Below are positions 35,594 through 47,932 of a stretch of DNA of 64,000 bases, in pieces; the first letter of the stretch is position 1, and each line of letters begins with the position of its first letter. Location: positions 1,116,001 through 1,180,000 of the forward strand of contig BQMF02000030.1 of assembly GCA_027922465.2 (NCBI GenBank). Reading direction: 5' to 3'. The translations under genes were made by a program, and so were the position numbers. The notes under the pieces were generated by a model. It did not search any database. It saw nothing but the letters and a program-made list of their open reading frames with translations, and was not told the DNA's origin. This DNA comes from Turritopsis dohrnii (lineage: Eukaryota; Cnidaria; Hydrozoa; Anthoathecata; Oceaniidae).

Positions 35594-36130
35594 CAGTAGA
35601 ATCCCGGTAACTCGAACCCCCACGGGACCGAGAAAATAGTTCGAGTTATCGATAACTCGAACTTTTGCAGAAAAAAGAAAATAATTCGAGTTATTAAGAG
35701 ATTGTTTCTTTTTTTTCACATGAAAACCGTACTACATACATCCTATTATTTACGAAGTCATAATCAAGCGAATTGTACTGCTAAAGTAACTGGAAAAAGA
35801 TTTAACAATGGTGATGGTGATTCCCTTGCGTATTGAAATTCATCGGAGAAAAAAGCTTCATATCCATTTTAAAAGAAGAGTTAAATATGTTAAATTGAAA
35901 GAAAAGAACAGTAGTAATCGAATGAAAATTTTTTTGATTTTCATTTTTTCCGAGTTATCGGGGCAATATTGCTGCAAGGAACATGAATGTTGGTTCGACT
36001 TATCGAATGTTCGAGTTATCGGGGATTCGAGTTATCGGGGGTATTTTATGAGAAAGTATTGGTGAAGGCTCAAGGAGGAATTCGAAATTGTTCGAGTTAT
36101 TGAAAGTTCGAGTTATCGGGAGATTCTACT
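35594..36130. mobile_element. pogo/Tigger-like MITE, 540 bp
   Basis: The left end CAGTAGAATCCCGGTAACTC and inverted right end CAGTAGAATCTCCCGATAAC match, and TCGAGTTATCG recurs several times inside both ends. TA-rich flanks fit a Tc1/mariner-superfamily target. The short open frames inside have no transposase signature. Confidence 0.75.
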
Positions 36131-36663
36131 GTATATTGATTTGCAATACAATAAACAATTCCCATAATGCAATGCAACAAAATCGGTGCGGGTCACGAAT
36201 TCAATCTGATCTCCTTATTAACACACAATAGACTTTCGTAAATTACGTCATTACAAACATCGCCTCGTTTCTAAGTTTATGGATTATTACGTTGTCAACG
36301 TTATTAAAAGAATTTCGTGAAAGGCGTAAAAAGCGGCCCTAAATGGCGGTGGACTAAAATGCGTTCTTGGTTAAAAGGGCGGCGTAATAAGAGATAGTTG
36401 GAATTTCATTGCACATCAAAATTCATTTGTTGAGGGTGGTCGTAGGTACTATTTTGATGATATGATGGCCCGAATAATATACAGGCGGAACTGAGGGTAA
36501 TTCAAGATGGTACTATGGCGACCCTTGTACGTCATAATCACCTGGGATTTACACTAGACACAATGAAGAGTCTGGTATGGAAGTTGATGATAAATAGAAT
36601 GTTTCATAAATAAAATCATAAGTTAAATTCAAATACTGAAATTGAAATAAAACAAAGAACCAC

Positions 36664-36870
36664 TTGCTTCACAACCTACTGACACATTACCAGACCTCTC
36701 CATCCTTCTATCAACACTCTGGTTTACTTTGGAACAACCTTGTTACTGGGACCCTTTTCGGGAAAATAAGTTTTGTTTCGAGTATGGAATCATTTCTGAA
36801 ATTTCTCAAAGAATTGTCACAGAAGAAATGTCACAGATTATTATTATTATTATTATTATTTACGAATTAA
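36664..36870 (+). mobile_element. Possible LINE 3' end with (TTA)n tail
   Basis: The frame reads SPSFYQHSGLLWNNLVTGTL ... SMESFLKFLKEL and runs into (ATT)n at 36837-36861. LLWNNL followed by SLESFKxxLK resembles the end of CR1/Jockey ORF2 proteins, and the same tail type closes the LINE at the right edge. Weak evidence. Confidence 0.3.
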
Positions 36871-37026
36871 TTCTCCTTACAATCCAGAGTTTTTTTAGCA
36901 TAGTAACTCATAGTCATAGAAGCAAATATCAAAGAAAGATATTCAGAAAAAAGTTAAATAGATATTGTAGTGAGATAAATAGAAATAAGAACAGTAACAG
37001 AAACCATGGCAACGATGGCAACACGT

Positions 37027-40000
37027 CTACCATTTTAATTTGGTCTTCAGCGACAGTTTATTATCAGGAGTGTCCAGTACTTTGAAGCCTCCCATTTTTT
37101 CAACAAAAACTTCAAGCGTTTCGATAACTTCTTTGGTGTTCGGAAAGTTATCAATGCTGTTCTGTAATTTCGCGTTCTGTAGCAAAACGGATCCATTTCC
37201 GCACGTGATCAGGAAAACGTAAGATCTAAAGTTAGTGAGAATTTACAATTCGACCAGTAATTAGAAACACAGATGTCGATAACCCCAAAGTATCAATATT
37301 CATCATCACGGGACAGTGGTTTTGCAAAATTGCTTTTAGTTTTAGCTGTTGTTTACAAATTGGAAGCTAAAGATAATGACCTAAAACCACACTAGGTCTG
37401 AAGATTTAAGTGACTTGAAATGGTGAAATGTTGCAGAAATTAATACAGTAATGGTAAAAAAAAAAGACTGATATTTTCCAAGTAATTAATTTTTCACCAT
37501 TTTACCAGATCAATATTTTTCCCTATCTCGCCTTATATATACCAACAAACTTTACCTGTACATATAGACTCACTTTACTTCTTAAGCATATACACGTTAA
37601 CAAACTTCACCTGTACAAAGCGTAGTAGTCTTTTTCAGCTTGTATTATATATCTCTTGAATGTGTTCATATCCTGCACACTCTAGTAAATAAAAAAAAAC
37701 AATGTAAGAGAAATGAATCCCTGAATAGTCTTCGGTACCGTAAAATTGACTAAAGATAACCCAATGAATATATGACATATAAAAAAAAACTTATAAAATA
37801 AACTTCGGTACATGAAACAGTACTAGTTCGATTTTACTTCATCATAGGCTGGGCAATGTTGCTAAGATACCAGTAACGAATCACCAATAATACGTTTAGA
37901 AAATTTTTTTCTTTGTATAGACCATAACATAGACCCAAAATTTGTTATCATAATCGAAGAAAGACATTCGTCTGCACGGAAGACATAGTAAACTCAAGGG
38001 ATCTTGAGAAATGAGGTTCAATATTGTTTCCTTGAATTAAGCCTAAAGTAAGAAAGGACATGCTTCTGCATGGACATAACAAACTCAACATATCTAACCC
38101 TATATATACCATTACAAATGGCTTCCCCCACACCAAAAGAAACATAATATAATACGGCATAAAGGATTAGTGGTCAGTAAAATAAACACTTATCAACAAC
38201 TTATAGCTTGTGTACCTTCAGTTTGTAATTTTCCAGGAGCTGCCTCATCTTGATGGGGTCGCCAGACTTTAACTGCTGCATTGACGTCACACATTCCATA
38301 CAGAAACTCGTGCTCCCTATAACAAAATGTTGATGAATAAGAAATTATGGGCGCATTGTTTTTACGTGTTGCATCAGAACGACTACGCCCCTTCACTTTT
38401 TCACTGAAGTGCCCCCAGACCCTTTTCTGTCTTGGATTGCAAAGCATTTTTACTACATTCCAACAAAACTATTTCACTTAAATTCTGGCAGTTAGAGGAA
38501 GATTCAGATTCACATAAAAGGAAGAGCACATAGTCTGCTGTAACATACATTTTTCGCTGATGACGTGTTTGCCACTCTCATCGAGGCTTACTCGGATACT
38601 TTTCGGGTTATTTAACGTCACCAAATCACTCAGTGAAGCCTCCTGTTAAAAAAAGAAAATGGATTTCGTCTGAAACGTTATGAAGAAATAATCAATAAGT
38701 ATCAAAATGGTCAGATTGAAAAATTAGAATGTTTTAAGAGGTTGAGTGAAAAAATAAGGTTTTTTTTTTAAAAAAAAAAAAAAAAGTAAGCACACATTTC
38801 TTGTAAAATTTAAAGTTTCCTCATTGTTCTTGAAGCAGTTACTTCCTAACCGAACAAGAACAGGATTTGGGTGGAGAAGTTCAGTTCTATACTTACTGTG
38901 GGTGTGCTCGTTTCCATAAAGAACTTCCATAAACCACAACATTCAATTAACCTTAAAAACATATGGCAATGTATACTATATTGATACAATGTATACAATA
39001 TTGACACACTGAAATGATTTCATTGCCTGGAAAGCCTTTCTGTAAGGTTGTCCTATAGAAAATTTATTATAAATTTAAAATGATCTCAAAACTGACTTTC
39101 ATCAAGTGTGCATCATTACCTTTGAACATCACGTTTCACTTCTGCACTAACTTCTTCATCATAAGTGACACTATCACTAGAGAACCCCTGTCACAAAGAA
39201 TGGGAAAGAAAAGTCAATGAATTGATCCTTTGTTTTTGTGCGTGAACTTTATATATGTGACAGTTTATGGGAAAAGGATAACAAGCTAAAAAACGCTGTT
39301 AATAAGTGAAGAATCATGTTGCGGCAAGTTTTCAAGAGCATGTTCCAGCCTCTGTTGTTATCATAATTTTTATGCATTATGTGCATGTGGCATTGGCTTT
39401 CTACAAACGTTTTCCATGACATGTAATAGCCTAGCAACTGAAATCATTTATAATGGGACATATCGGCCTTTTGTAGATGACTTACAATGGACTTTATTAA
39501 AAGAAAGAAGATCCTTTAAACTTTTCAACATCACACCTGTTATTTGGTACATGAATTGATTTTGTGTGTCGCAAGATTTCAAATTCTCATCAAATCAGCT
39601 GATTGAAGTGAACTAACATTTTCAAAATAGCAACAAAATTAATGTAACATAATTTTCATTATGTTTCATTTTTAAGGAGCGGTTCGAGTTTTAGGGTTTC
39701 GAGGTATGGAGAGTCCACTGTATACAAAATAGAATATTCCAACGTTCAAATGCTACAGGTTTATTGAAATCGCAAAACAGAGTGGCTACAACATGCAAAG
39801 AATTGTCTCTTAAAAACAATAACGAAAGAAAGATTAATTAAACTTACTGCACATATGAGAACTGCCAGGTCGTCTGAAAAGACATTTAAACATCGTTCCA
39901 CAAAGCAAAGCTGAAAAACAAAAATAAACAACAATTACTTCTTTTAGTGGAACATTTTTTGATAGATTGCTTGCTCAGGTAATTCTATATTGAAAAAAAT

Positions 40001-42361
40001 GTAGATTTTGTCGTCACAGGTATTGCTTTTGCAACAGAAAAACAGATTTCCCTCAGTTCTAATAACTAAACAAAGCATGGCCTACTTAAAATAAAAAAAT
40101 TTTTTAGTATATGAACAAAGATAATATTGGGTATAAACAAACAGTAGAAGTGTAGATCTGAAAAAAGCTCACATTCGACTCATACCAAGTTTCTAATAGC
40201 TTCAAGTATTCACTGATATCAACAGATTCCTGAAATCAAAGAAGATGATATTTAAGTCAGGCTAACAATGCAAGTATCAACAGATTCCTGAATTCAAAGA
40301 AGAACATATTTAAGTCAGGATAACAATGCAAGTATCAACAGATTCCTGAAATCAAAGAAGAAGATATTTAAGTCAGGATTACAATGCAAGTATTTCACAA
40401 TCAGTTTCAGTCAATTATAAATTAGCTTTTCTTTTGCTAGGAAATCCTTTGTGTCTTTTATGTGAATAGCAATCTATGGTTTTCGACGTAAAACAAAATC
40501 CCAAGGTAAACAGAAAAACATGTAAAACACAAACCATATACTTCTCTAGATGTGGCAGAAGAGCATCACAGTATAAATCCAAGTCCTCCTGGTATCTAAT
40601 ATCAATTAAGGAAAGTTAATTCATCAAAATAAGCTTCATTACGAAAGATTATGTGAAATTTTTGCATAATTGCAATGTAACCATTGGGAAATGGTTGTCT
40701 TCTGCGGCTGACTTAGGAATAGAAATTGACTTATTGCTACAGATTCGTATAGCCTGACTAGACTTTCAAAACTGACTTGAGGTTGGTGTGCAGTCAGTTG
40801 ATGGCTCCTGATGGGTTGATACAGTGATTTGAAGGTGTATCAAGGTGGAGAAATCCATCTTTGTAAATAATCAAAGATGTTGAAAAGATACAACTCTAAG
40901 CCTGTTGCCGTGGCTGCGACAAAACAAATTAGAAAATTGATCGAGACATCATGTTGGTTCCTAAACAAACAAACAGTAATTAAAAATTAAGTCACACCTA
41001 AGAAACTGAGTAATTTCCCTCCTCCTAACATGCTAATAAAATTTTTGCAAGAACAGCCAGGTTTACCATTGTAGCTATGGATTGGAGAGGAGAAACAAGG
41101 GGTACTTACTAAAATAAATACCAGATTTGGAAAACGTCTTTTCCTAGTGTAAACTTTTGAACATGATAAGTAGCTTGTAGGTCAATGGTGCATTCATTAG
41201 AGGGAAGGTGTATTCAAGGAGATAAGGGACATTTTGATAGTCAAAGTGATGTATTCAGATAAATAAACATGTTTCTCACATATTGCTTGATCTGTTGCTG
41301 ACAACCTTGAAGTAGATCTGCGTTGGCACATCTTGTACAAAATAGTTTGGTTCAATGCTCAATATTGAACTGGAATAATCCATTTCTTCGAATTTGTTCA
41401 GTTTGGTTTTTAGGAAAGATCTCAACATGGTCTCTTCTTCAGCTTGCATGTTGCTACTCAATAAAGATAACCTGAGAGAAAGTTTAGGAGTAAAAGTAAC
41501 CAAAATCACTTAAGCATTTTTTTTACAAAAAAAAAGACAAATTAATTCATGCTGACCTTATTTTTTATAACTTTTATAATCAACTAAACTTAAAGAGAAA
41601 TTAAGCCTTCGGTTTTCTTTTCTAATTTTGAGTATGAAAAACCTTTTTTGTATGGAAGGTATCCCAAATGCAAAAAATTGCTAAAAAAAACTAGTTAAAT
41701 CGTCATTACAGCCAACTGACGTAAACGATTACAATGAAGATAAAGAAGAATTAAACAGTTTTTTAAACACTTTACAACATAGCCTGATGATGACAATACT
41801 GTCGAAAAGCTTTGCTTTAAATTTCTTGTTTTTCTTGTTTCTTATTTTCGTTTAATTACAGTGTGGTTGTTTAATAACAGTGGTTACTATAAATAGGAAT
41901 GACCTTATACAAAAGAAGTGGTTTTTAGTAAATGCTTTTTAGCAGTGGTGATGACGAGGATAGAAGTTCTTGTTTTGATACTTTAATGAACTTGAAATAA
42001 TATCTCGTAAAAGGTTGGTAAGCGTATTGTTTCGGAATAGTTTTGTTTCATTGTTTCAAAATCAATTCCCTGGCAGATTTTAGACATTTCTTTTAAACAT
42101 CGTCCTGGGACAGAGTGTTTATAGATAAAAAATGCCAACCTTAAGGACTTTTCTGGGACTTTGCCAAGACTGATCAAAATTGTCCTGGGATTGATGTTTC
42201 CCATACAGAGAAGCAATTTTTAACTGTTAAAGATAGCAGAACCTTATTATTTACCCTGTGCCTCTAATGACATTGCAACATTTCTCATATAAGCCAATTT
42301 CCATATTACTTACCTTTTCCCATCCATAAGTTCATTGGTATTGCCATCAGATTCATATGTA
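37027..42361 (-). CDS. Unrecognised conserved-looking gene, at least 11 exons
   Basis: Exons on the minus strand: 42361-42314, 41471-41280, 40595-40535, 40229-40173, 39910-39848, 39187-39120, 38951-38897, 38642-38549, 38316-38216, 37672-37611, 37225-37027 (stop TAG). Every junction has AG/GT and phases agree throughout, giving about 333 residues. Readable segments are EEETMLRSFLKTKLNKFEEM, YQEDLDLYCDALLPHLEKYM, ESVDISEYLKLLETWYESN, LCFVERCLNVFSDDLAVLIC, LIECCGLWKFFMETSTPT, QQLKSGDPIKMRQLLENYKL and SYVFLITCGNGSVLLQNAKL. It looks mainly helical and Cys-containing, without signal peptide or membrane segment. I do not recognise the family. The first exon shown enters in phase 2, so the start codon is upstream; a candidate at 45491-45372 (MLSSEFEDTS ...) would fit only with a weak GTGTTT donor. 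Confidence 0.7.
40217..40390. repeat. 58-bp tandem triplication that includes an exon start
   Basis: TATCAACAGATTCCTGAAAT ... AACAATGCAAG repeats at 40217, 40275 and 40333. The first copy contains the splice acceptor and first 13 bases of the exon at 40229-40173, so the acceptor exists three times. Confidence 0.9.
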
Positions 42362-42429
42362 CTAAAAAAGTAAAAATGTCATTTTTGATAACAGAGATAC
42401 AAATAAAAGTGGACAAACTTGTGGACAAA

Positions 42430-42531
42430 TCACTGTGAAGGATCTCTATGGAACTATACACAATATTTCAATACAAATGCTTTTTATTGCAGTGAATTTT
42501 GATGATTTTACCAACTGGGTTTCAAATTCAT
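42430..42531. mobile_element. Diverged CCCAGTGGGC palindromic MITE copy
   Basis: AAATCACTGTGAAGGATCTC, ATATTTCAATACAAATGCTT, TTTACCAACTGGG. Confidence 0.65.
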
Positions 42532-43767
42532 TTGTTAATTATACTGAATTATAACCCATATCATATTTTCAGTTAGGACTAAGGATAGGATTGACTGCAA
42601 AATTTATCAAGTTGGAAGATAACTTGAGTTTAAGCAGGCATTTGGACTGCAGATTGAGAGAAAAAACCTGGCTGAGAAATGCATCACAAGTAGCAAACAT
42701 TAATTAACATTCAATGTCAGAGGTAAATGTGCTCATTGAGAAATAAAAAGGAAGGAACGAATAAAATTCGGAAAATCTGAAAAATCATTATCATTGATAC
42801 ATTAAGCGTTCTATTTTTCAGGTACATATTTTGCCTTCATTGCAGTTTACTCCCATAATTATTGACTCATTCTATAAGCTAGCTATTTAAAAGATCAATT
42901 TCTGGACTTGTTCTTTGCAGGACTTTACATGGTTTTATTCTTTAACATTGCAGGTTTATAGAAAAGGATCAATAGTTATGAGAGTAGACTGAAGTTAGCC
43001 CAAATAAAATGCAAAATAAAATGCAAATGCAAATATGCATTTTGCTAAATTGAATCAAAGCGTTTTTTTATAACAATTTATTTGCAGTGATAACTATACA
43101 AAAGAAATAATGTACAAAATTTGCGCAATGTTTCAAGTTCTTTCATCACGGCATCATTTAAAGAAGAGTTTCCATCTCTCGAATTCATTGTGTCCAGTGG
43201 TGAATCTTTTCAACTGCGTAGCAATGGGAATTGATGGAGTGTATACAATGTGCACTTTTAAATATTTCCACAAAACCCTTTAGTGAAGGCCATTATGTTG
43301 CAAAAACAACTTTCGCTCAATGTAACTTGTTAAAAGCAAACAGCTTATTTTTATGGGTTACTTTGATAGAAACATGGAAAAAAAATCATGGTGCCAAAAA
43401 ATTTGCCTCCTCGATCACGTGATATGACGTCATCAAGTTTTCAATAGGAAAAAAAATTTTTTCAAAAACTTTTTAAAACCATTGACACCATTTTGAAAGA
43501 GCTTGTGAAAACAAGAGAAAAACATTAAGAAACTATGCTTTGAAAATGAAGTCCTAACGAGTTATGATGGTTTTTATTTTTCACAAAATCCGGGGGTTTG
43601 ATCACTAAAGTTTTCTTTATTTCACCTGTCAAAAATAGAAAAACTGTACATAAAAAACTATGTCGTCTTACTAGCATGAAAGCTTTTAAAATGGGGTACT
43701 TATGAAATGCTTAACATAGAGTTATATGAAAAGTTAATTACCATTTTTTTGTCTCAAAATGTGAATA

Positions 43768-44654
43768 CTAACCCCCCTGAAAATATCGAAATTTGTGTTT
43801 CTTTGCTATCTTTATCAGTGCATAAAGAATATTGAATCTAAGTAGTAGAAAACAATCCCGATGCTCAGAATGCCTTTTAACTGTTATAAAACTTTGTAAA
43901 TGATGCCTACGTAACAACTCCAAAAGAAGGATAAATAAGCCTTCATATTTGTCACTTTCAAGTTCAAGTTCAATTTCTTCACCTTCGTCACCAGTATTTA
44001 CACATCCTTTGCATTTGCACATATCAGTGCATGGTAAACTGTGTTTTCGACATCGACATCGATTGTTCAAGCAATCAGATTTGCAACCACAAACACTCAA
44101 TTCAATTATTGGCAATGGGGCAGGCAAATTATCGGTCGTGATTGGAATTAATCTTTCATCTTCTCTTTCCCAACCATACCCTTCAGGAGATGGTAGATCT
44201 TGTATAGCTTGGTTGACCTTTTAAGTACTAAAGTGACAAAATGATATCTAAAGATTTTGTACTTAAGAGCTGACATCGTAGGTGGCAATCGCTCTGAATC
44301 GGTTTGAAATTTAGAGAAGAGATACCATCGAAGGTCTGGTAATTTGGAAATGTGCTCGGGACATCTTTCTCCTCCATACAACTTGACCACAAATCTTTCC
44401 AATGCTTCTAATGTTTCTAAGGAAGGAAGATTCTCTCCTTCCCCAAGACGTCCCAGTGCATTCAGTACATCTTCGTCAGACTGCAAAAACAAGCAAGCTT
44501 TTTTGGATTTAGAAGAAATCTTCCCAGTTTGATCACAACCGGTGAAGGTGTGAAATCCATGCAGTGCAGTCACGTCACTTTCACTTTCGCAGCATTTACG
44601 GATTTCTATATGTCTAAGATTTAGGCCTTTGCCTGTCCAGAATTTAGTTGCCAT
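43768..44654 (-). pseudogene. CXC-domain (tesmin/TSO1-like) and PIN-like protein relic
   Basis: Two overlapping frames read as one protein with a frame break near 44220-44260. The N-terminal part (44654-44148) has FWTGKGLNLRHIEI, HGFHTFTGCDQTG (a GCD motif as in flap-nuclease/PIN-like families), LEALERFVVKLYGG and LRWYLFSKF. The C-terminal part continues (in frame from about 44225) with LPSPEGYGWEREDERLIPI and the Cys-rich block CGCKSDCLNNRCRCRKHSLP, CTDMCKCKGC, then an acidic tail. A related multicopy ORF family is common in cnidarian genomes, in my recollection. The nuclease-like reading is inference. N-terminus missing and the frame is broken. Confidence 0.6.
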
Positions 44655-45371
44655 TGGTGAATCCTTGTAGTGTAGGACCCATTTTCAGCTTTCGAGAAAA
44701 AACAAAATCATTCTCAGGTGCATCATATTTTTTAAAAAAAAATCAGTCAAATTTACACGTGTTCCTTCTTAAACAATCCTTAATTAGTATCTGCCCTTTT
44801 TCCGTGGACACATAATGGTACCTTTACTTTGTATAGTCCAGGGACTTCCAATCCATTTCCTCTTGTATTTTGTCGGCTGCTAACCACTTCTACTGTGACA
44901 TTTCCACCGTTTGTCAAAATGTACGTTATATACGTTATATAACCCTCGAAACATGACCAACGGTTTCTGCATTTTTCATAACTCTAACTGCATGTTTATC
45001 GTGCAAATTATCCTTTCTTATCCAAATTAGAGAATTTTTGGTATTTATTTTCTTTAGCCCATGGGCTTAAATCCGGACCATTTTTTGATAGAAAAAAACT
45101 GACTCAACATTAAAAATAATAGGGTAATAGGGTATATAGTTTGTATTTATTCTGCATAATTAACAATTAAATACTTCATTGCCGGATGTGCGATGTTTGT
45201 GAGTTCTTGCTCTTAATGAATTTTTTATATAACGGTCGAATACCAAATGAACTTCATGAACGCCTTTACTGATTGGGAGTATTCAGCGAAATTCTAGATG
45301 GTAAAAAGTTTAACATGAAGTTATAAAAATGCTGCATGTCCTGAACGATGAACCAAAACAAATTGTCTTAC

Positions 45372-45491
45372 CAAACACGTTAGCATGTCTTTGTCTTTAA
45401 CAATTTGATTGACAACAGCCATACCATCTTCCTCGCAAGACTCATCTGGAGAAACAGATGGTGAAGTATCTTCAAATTCTGATGACAACAT
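45372..45491 (-). CDS. Candidate first coding exon (MLSSEFEDTS...)
   Basis: ATG at 45491 opens 40 acidic codons, including SPSVSPDESCEEDGMAVVNQ, and ends at a strong GTAAGA donor (phase 0) or a weaker GTGTTT donor seven bases earlier (phase 2). Only the second joins the exon at 42361 in frame. It could belong to that gene or to the inverted-repeat element around it. Confidence 0.3.
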
Positions 45492-46530
45492 ATCAATTTT
45501 ATGGATGATTGATGACTTATCCGTGCATGTTAATGGGTGTCAAACATAAGAGAACAAAGACTTTGGTACAACAAAAAACTCGATTATTATTATTACTCGA
45601 GTATTCCAAGTCCAGCTCCGGTCTCTTTCTTGCAGTGATCATAAATCTTGTAAGAAGGGTTTTGCCTTCTTTTAATTGCACGAGTTGTTCTGCAACTCTT
45701 GTCTTGATCGTCTTAGCCCTGTTTTTTTAATGTTTTCAGATTGCGTTTTTTCATCGGTGACCATACCAATTCCGTTCCGACAAGTCTATCCAAGATATAG
45801 TGTACATTTTACTTCCAATACTGCCAGATTTCTCGCTTGTCTTTACTTGTCACTACAAGTCTCTTCTTTGTTTCGATAATTTTAATTTTATATTTAATTT
45901 TATAAAACACAACACATAGCACATTGTAAAAAGAACGAGTTGCATTATTGCAAGAGATGCCAAATACTGGCTTTCTTCGAGCAAAATAAAATTCCAGACA
46001 ATACTATCGAATTGCAAATCGTATTCAGAGATTAACAGGGGTCATATCTAGCAGAAAGACAAACAATACAGAATCATGGCAAGTTTAATCGAAAAATAAA
46101 CCAAAAATAATTTTTACAGTATTTGATTAACTCATGGTTCCCAAAACATTTCACTTTAAAACATCGTTTTTCTTGTTCTTATATATATATATATTTGAAT
46201 GCGAACCCCCGGATTTGGTGAAAAATAAAAACTATCATAACTCGTTAGGACTTCATTTTCAAAGCATAGTTTCTTAATGTTTTTCTCTTGTTTTCACAAG
46301 CTCTTTCAAATGGTGTCAATGGTTTTAAAAAATTTTTGAAAATTTTTTTTTTCTATTGGAAACTTGATGACGTCATATCAGGTGATCAAAGAGGCAATTT
46401 TTTTGGCACCTTGATTTTTTTTCTATGTTTCCATCAAAGTAACCCATAAAAATAAAAAGTTTGCTTTTAACAAGTCTCATTGAGTGAAGTTACATTATGG
46501 CCTTCACTAGTAATTGCACAGTCATCAATT

Positions 46531-47430
46531 CTCTCCATCATTGCATTCCTTACATCTCAGCTCACGACAACACACGCACAGTAAGACGGCGGGTCTTACC
46601 GTAAGCTTTGTAGGTGCGCTGGGTTGGATGGCAAGGTGTTTAAGGGGAGAAATAAATTTTGCACAGTGATCAATCATCTTTTTCAGTTTGTTTCACTACA
46701 TAGCTTCTGACCACGCACCTCAAAATACGACCTGCGCATTAGTAACTTTTATAAAGACCCTTGAAAGAGCGAAAAGGTGGCTGGGCAGAGGGTGAACATC
46801 ACTTCATGGAAACCATCTTTGAGAAATCCTAATTGGTATTTTAAAAATAAATGTGCACGGCTGTATGAAGTTTTTTAACTTGTGTTGGGATTTGAAGAGC
46901 TCAAAGGCAATTTACATTCGGCTATTGTTAAAATGCAACAATTTTTTTATTGTGGAGTGTAGTATAGATTACATCTTGGTTCAGATATGCGATGTTGTTG
47001 TTTTGAAATTTAGAATTATTTTGTGGAATGTTGTGCTCTGGATAATGGTGCTGTTGAATCTCGCCCCAACTCATGGTATACTCTATAACCTACCACCACA
47101 CATGTCTTCTGATCCTTTCTTCCAACAACATGGTGAATTTCTTTTGTGCTTGGTGAATTGGTGCGAATTTTGATAGTAACTCTGCGTAGCCAGAAAACAA
47201 AATGCGCTAAGGTTTTGCTTGCGCACCATCTTTAAATTTTTGAATGTCCCCTGAATTGGCGAAATTCACCCAATCGAGGTAAAGTTTGTCACTCGAAGAA
47301 GAGATACCTGTCGAATCGGCAACAGTTGCCTGTTTTGGCTAGTGTGGCATATTTTAGAATTGTTTTTAGCTCAATTTTTTAGAAAAAAAAACTTTTCTTG
47401 GACTCTGTCTACATCTGGCAAAACATCCTA
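46531..47430. other. Intergenic
   Basis: No gene recognised. The open frame 46853-47173 has no known motif or splice context. Confidence 0.4.
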
Positions 47431-47932
47431 AAGCTTGTTTTCCACCAGTGAGATATGCTTATCGCGTAACTTTTTACGCAATAGTTCAGTGAGATAGTTG
47501 GTGGAAATTAATTACGCGATAATGTTTTGCATTCCATCTCACAATTTTTGTGAGATAGGAGCTGCAAAAAAAATCAAAAAGTTTTGATATTTTATCGCGG
47601 CTCCTATCTCACAAAATTCATATTTCAAAGAAATGCCAAAGGTCCCTTTAAACAAATTGAATAGAACCTATTATTTGTTCCCTGCCTTTAAATGTGAGCA
47701 GAATTTCTACACATGTTTCGTTCTGTTGTGAAGAATCAGAAATAAAGCACGGGTCTAACAAATGAGTCCGACCTCATGGAAGACGAAAGTCTTTGTGAAC
47801 TTGTGAAAAACTTCAGTTGTCTTAACGGCAAAGAAGATCAAACATACCGAGAAAAAGATCGCATCCATCTCACTGAGCTATGTCGTAAAAAATTACGCGA
47901 TAAGAGATATCTGACTGGTGGAAAACAAGCTT
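47431..47932. mobile_element. 500 bp MITE with ~75 bp inverted ends
   Basis: The left end AAGCTTGTTTTCCACCAGTG and inverted right end AAGCTTGTTTTCCACCAGTC continue with TTATCGCGTAA and CTCAGTGAGAT-type sequence. AAACATC(C)TA flanks both sides as a possible 8-9 bp target duplication. A hairpin (ATAGGAGCTGC against GCGGCTCCTAT) lies at 47550-47620. A similar end (CTTACTGGTGGAAAACAGGC) occurs alone near 11581. Confidence 0.75.

Larger units (their letters stand above)
43209..46530. mobile_element. 3.3 kb region bounded by ~300 bp inverted repeats, with CXC-domain ORF relic
   Basis: About 43290-43605 and 46204-46515 are inverses: AGTGAAGGCCATTATGTTGC, TATGGGTTACTTTGATAGAA, GACGTCATCAAGTTT, AAACATTAAGAAACTATGCT, TCCTAACGAGTTATGATGGT, CACAAAATCCGGGGGTT. 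The outer ends also share GAATTGATG. Inside lies the broken minus-strand ORF at 43768-44654. The structure suggests a DNA transposon with long inverted ends, but a candidate host exon (45372-45491) lies between the arms, so two independent insertions of one repeat in opposite directions are also possible. Confidence 0.65.

Noticed and set aside
38193..38447. 84-codon minus-strand ORF
   Set aside because: The splice-consistent reading of this exon is a different frame (CMECVTSMQQLKSGDPIKMR), so the ORF is a shadow.
41983..42216. Exon of the minus-strand gene
   Set aside because: The exons at 42361-42314 and 41471-41280 join in phase without it, and it contains internally repeated CCCAGGACA-type sequence.
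46853..47173. 106-codon plus-strand ORF as a gene
   Set aside because: Hydrophobic low-information translation, no splice or homology evidence.
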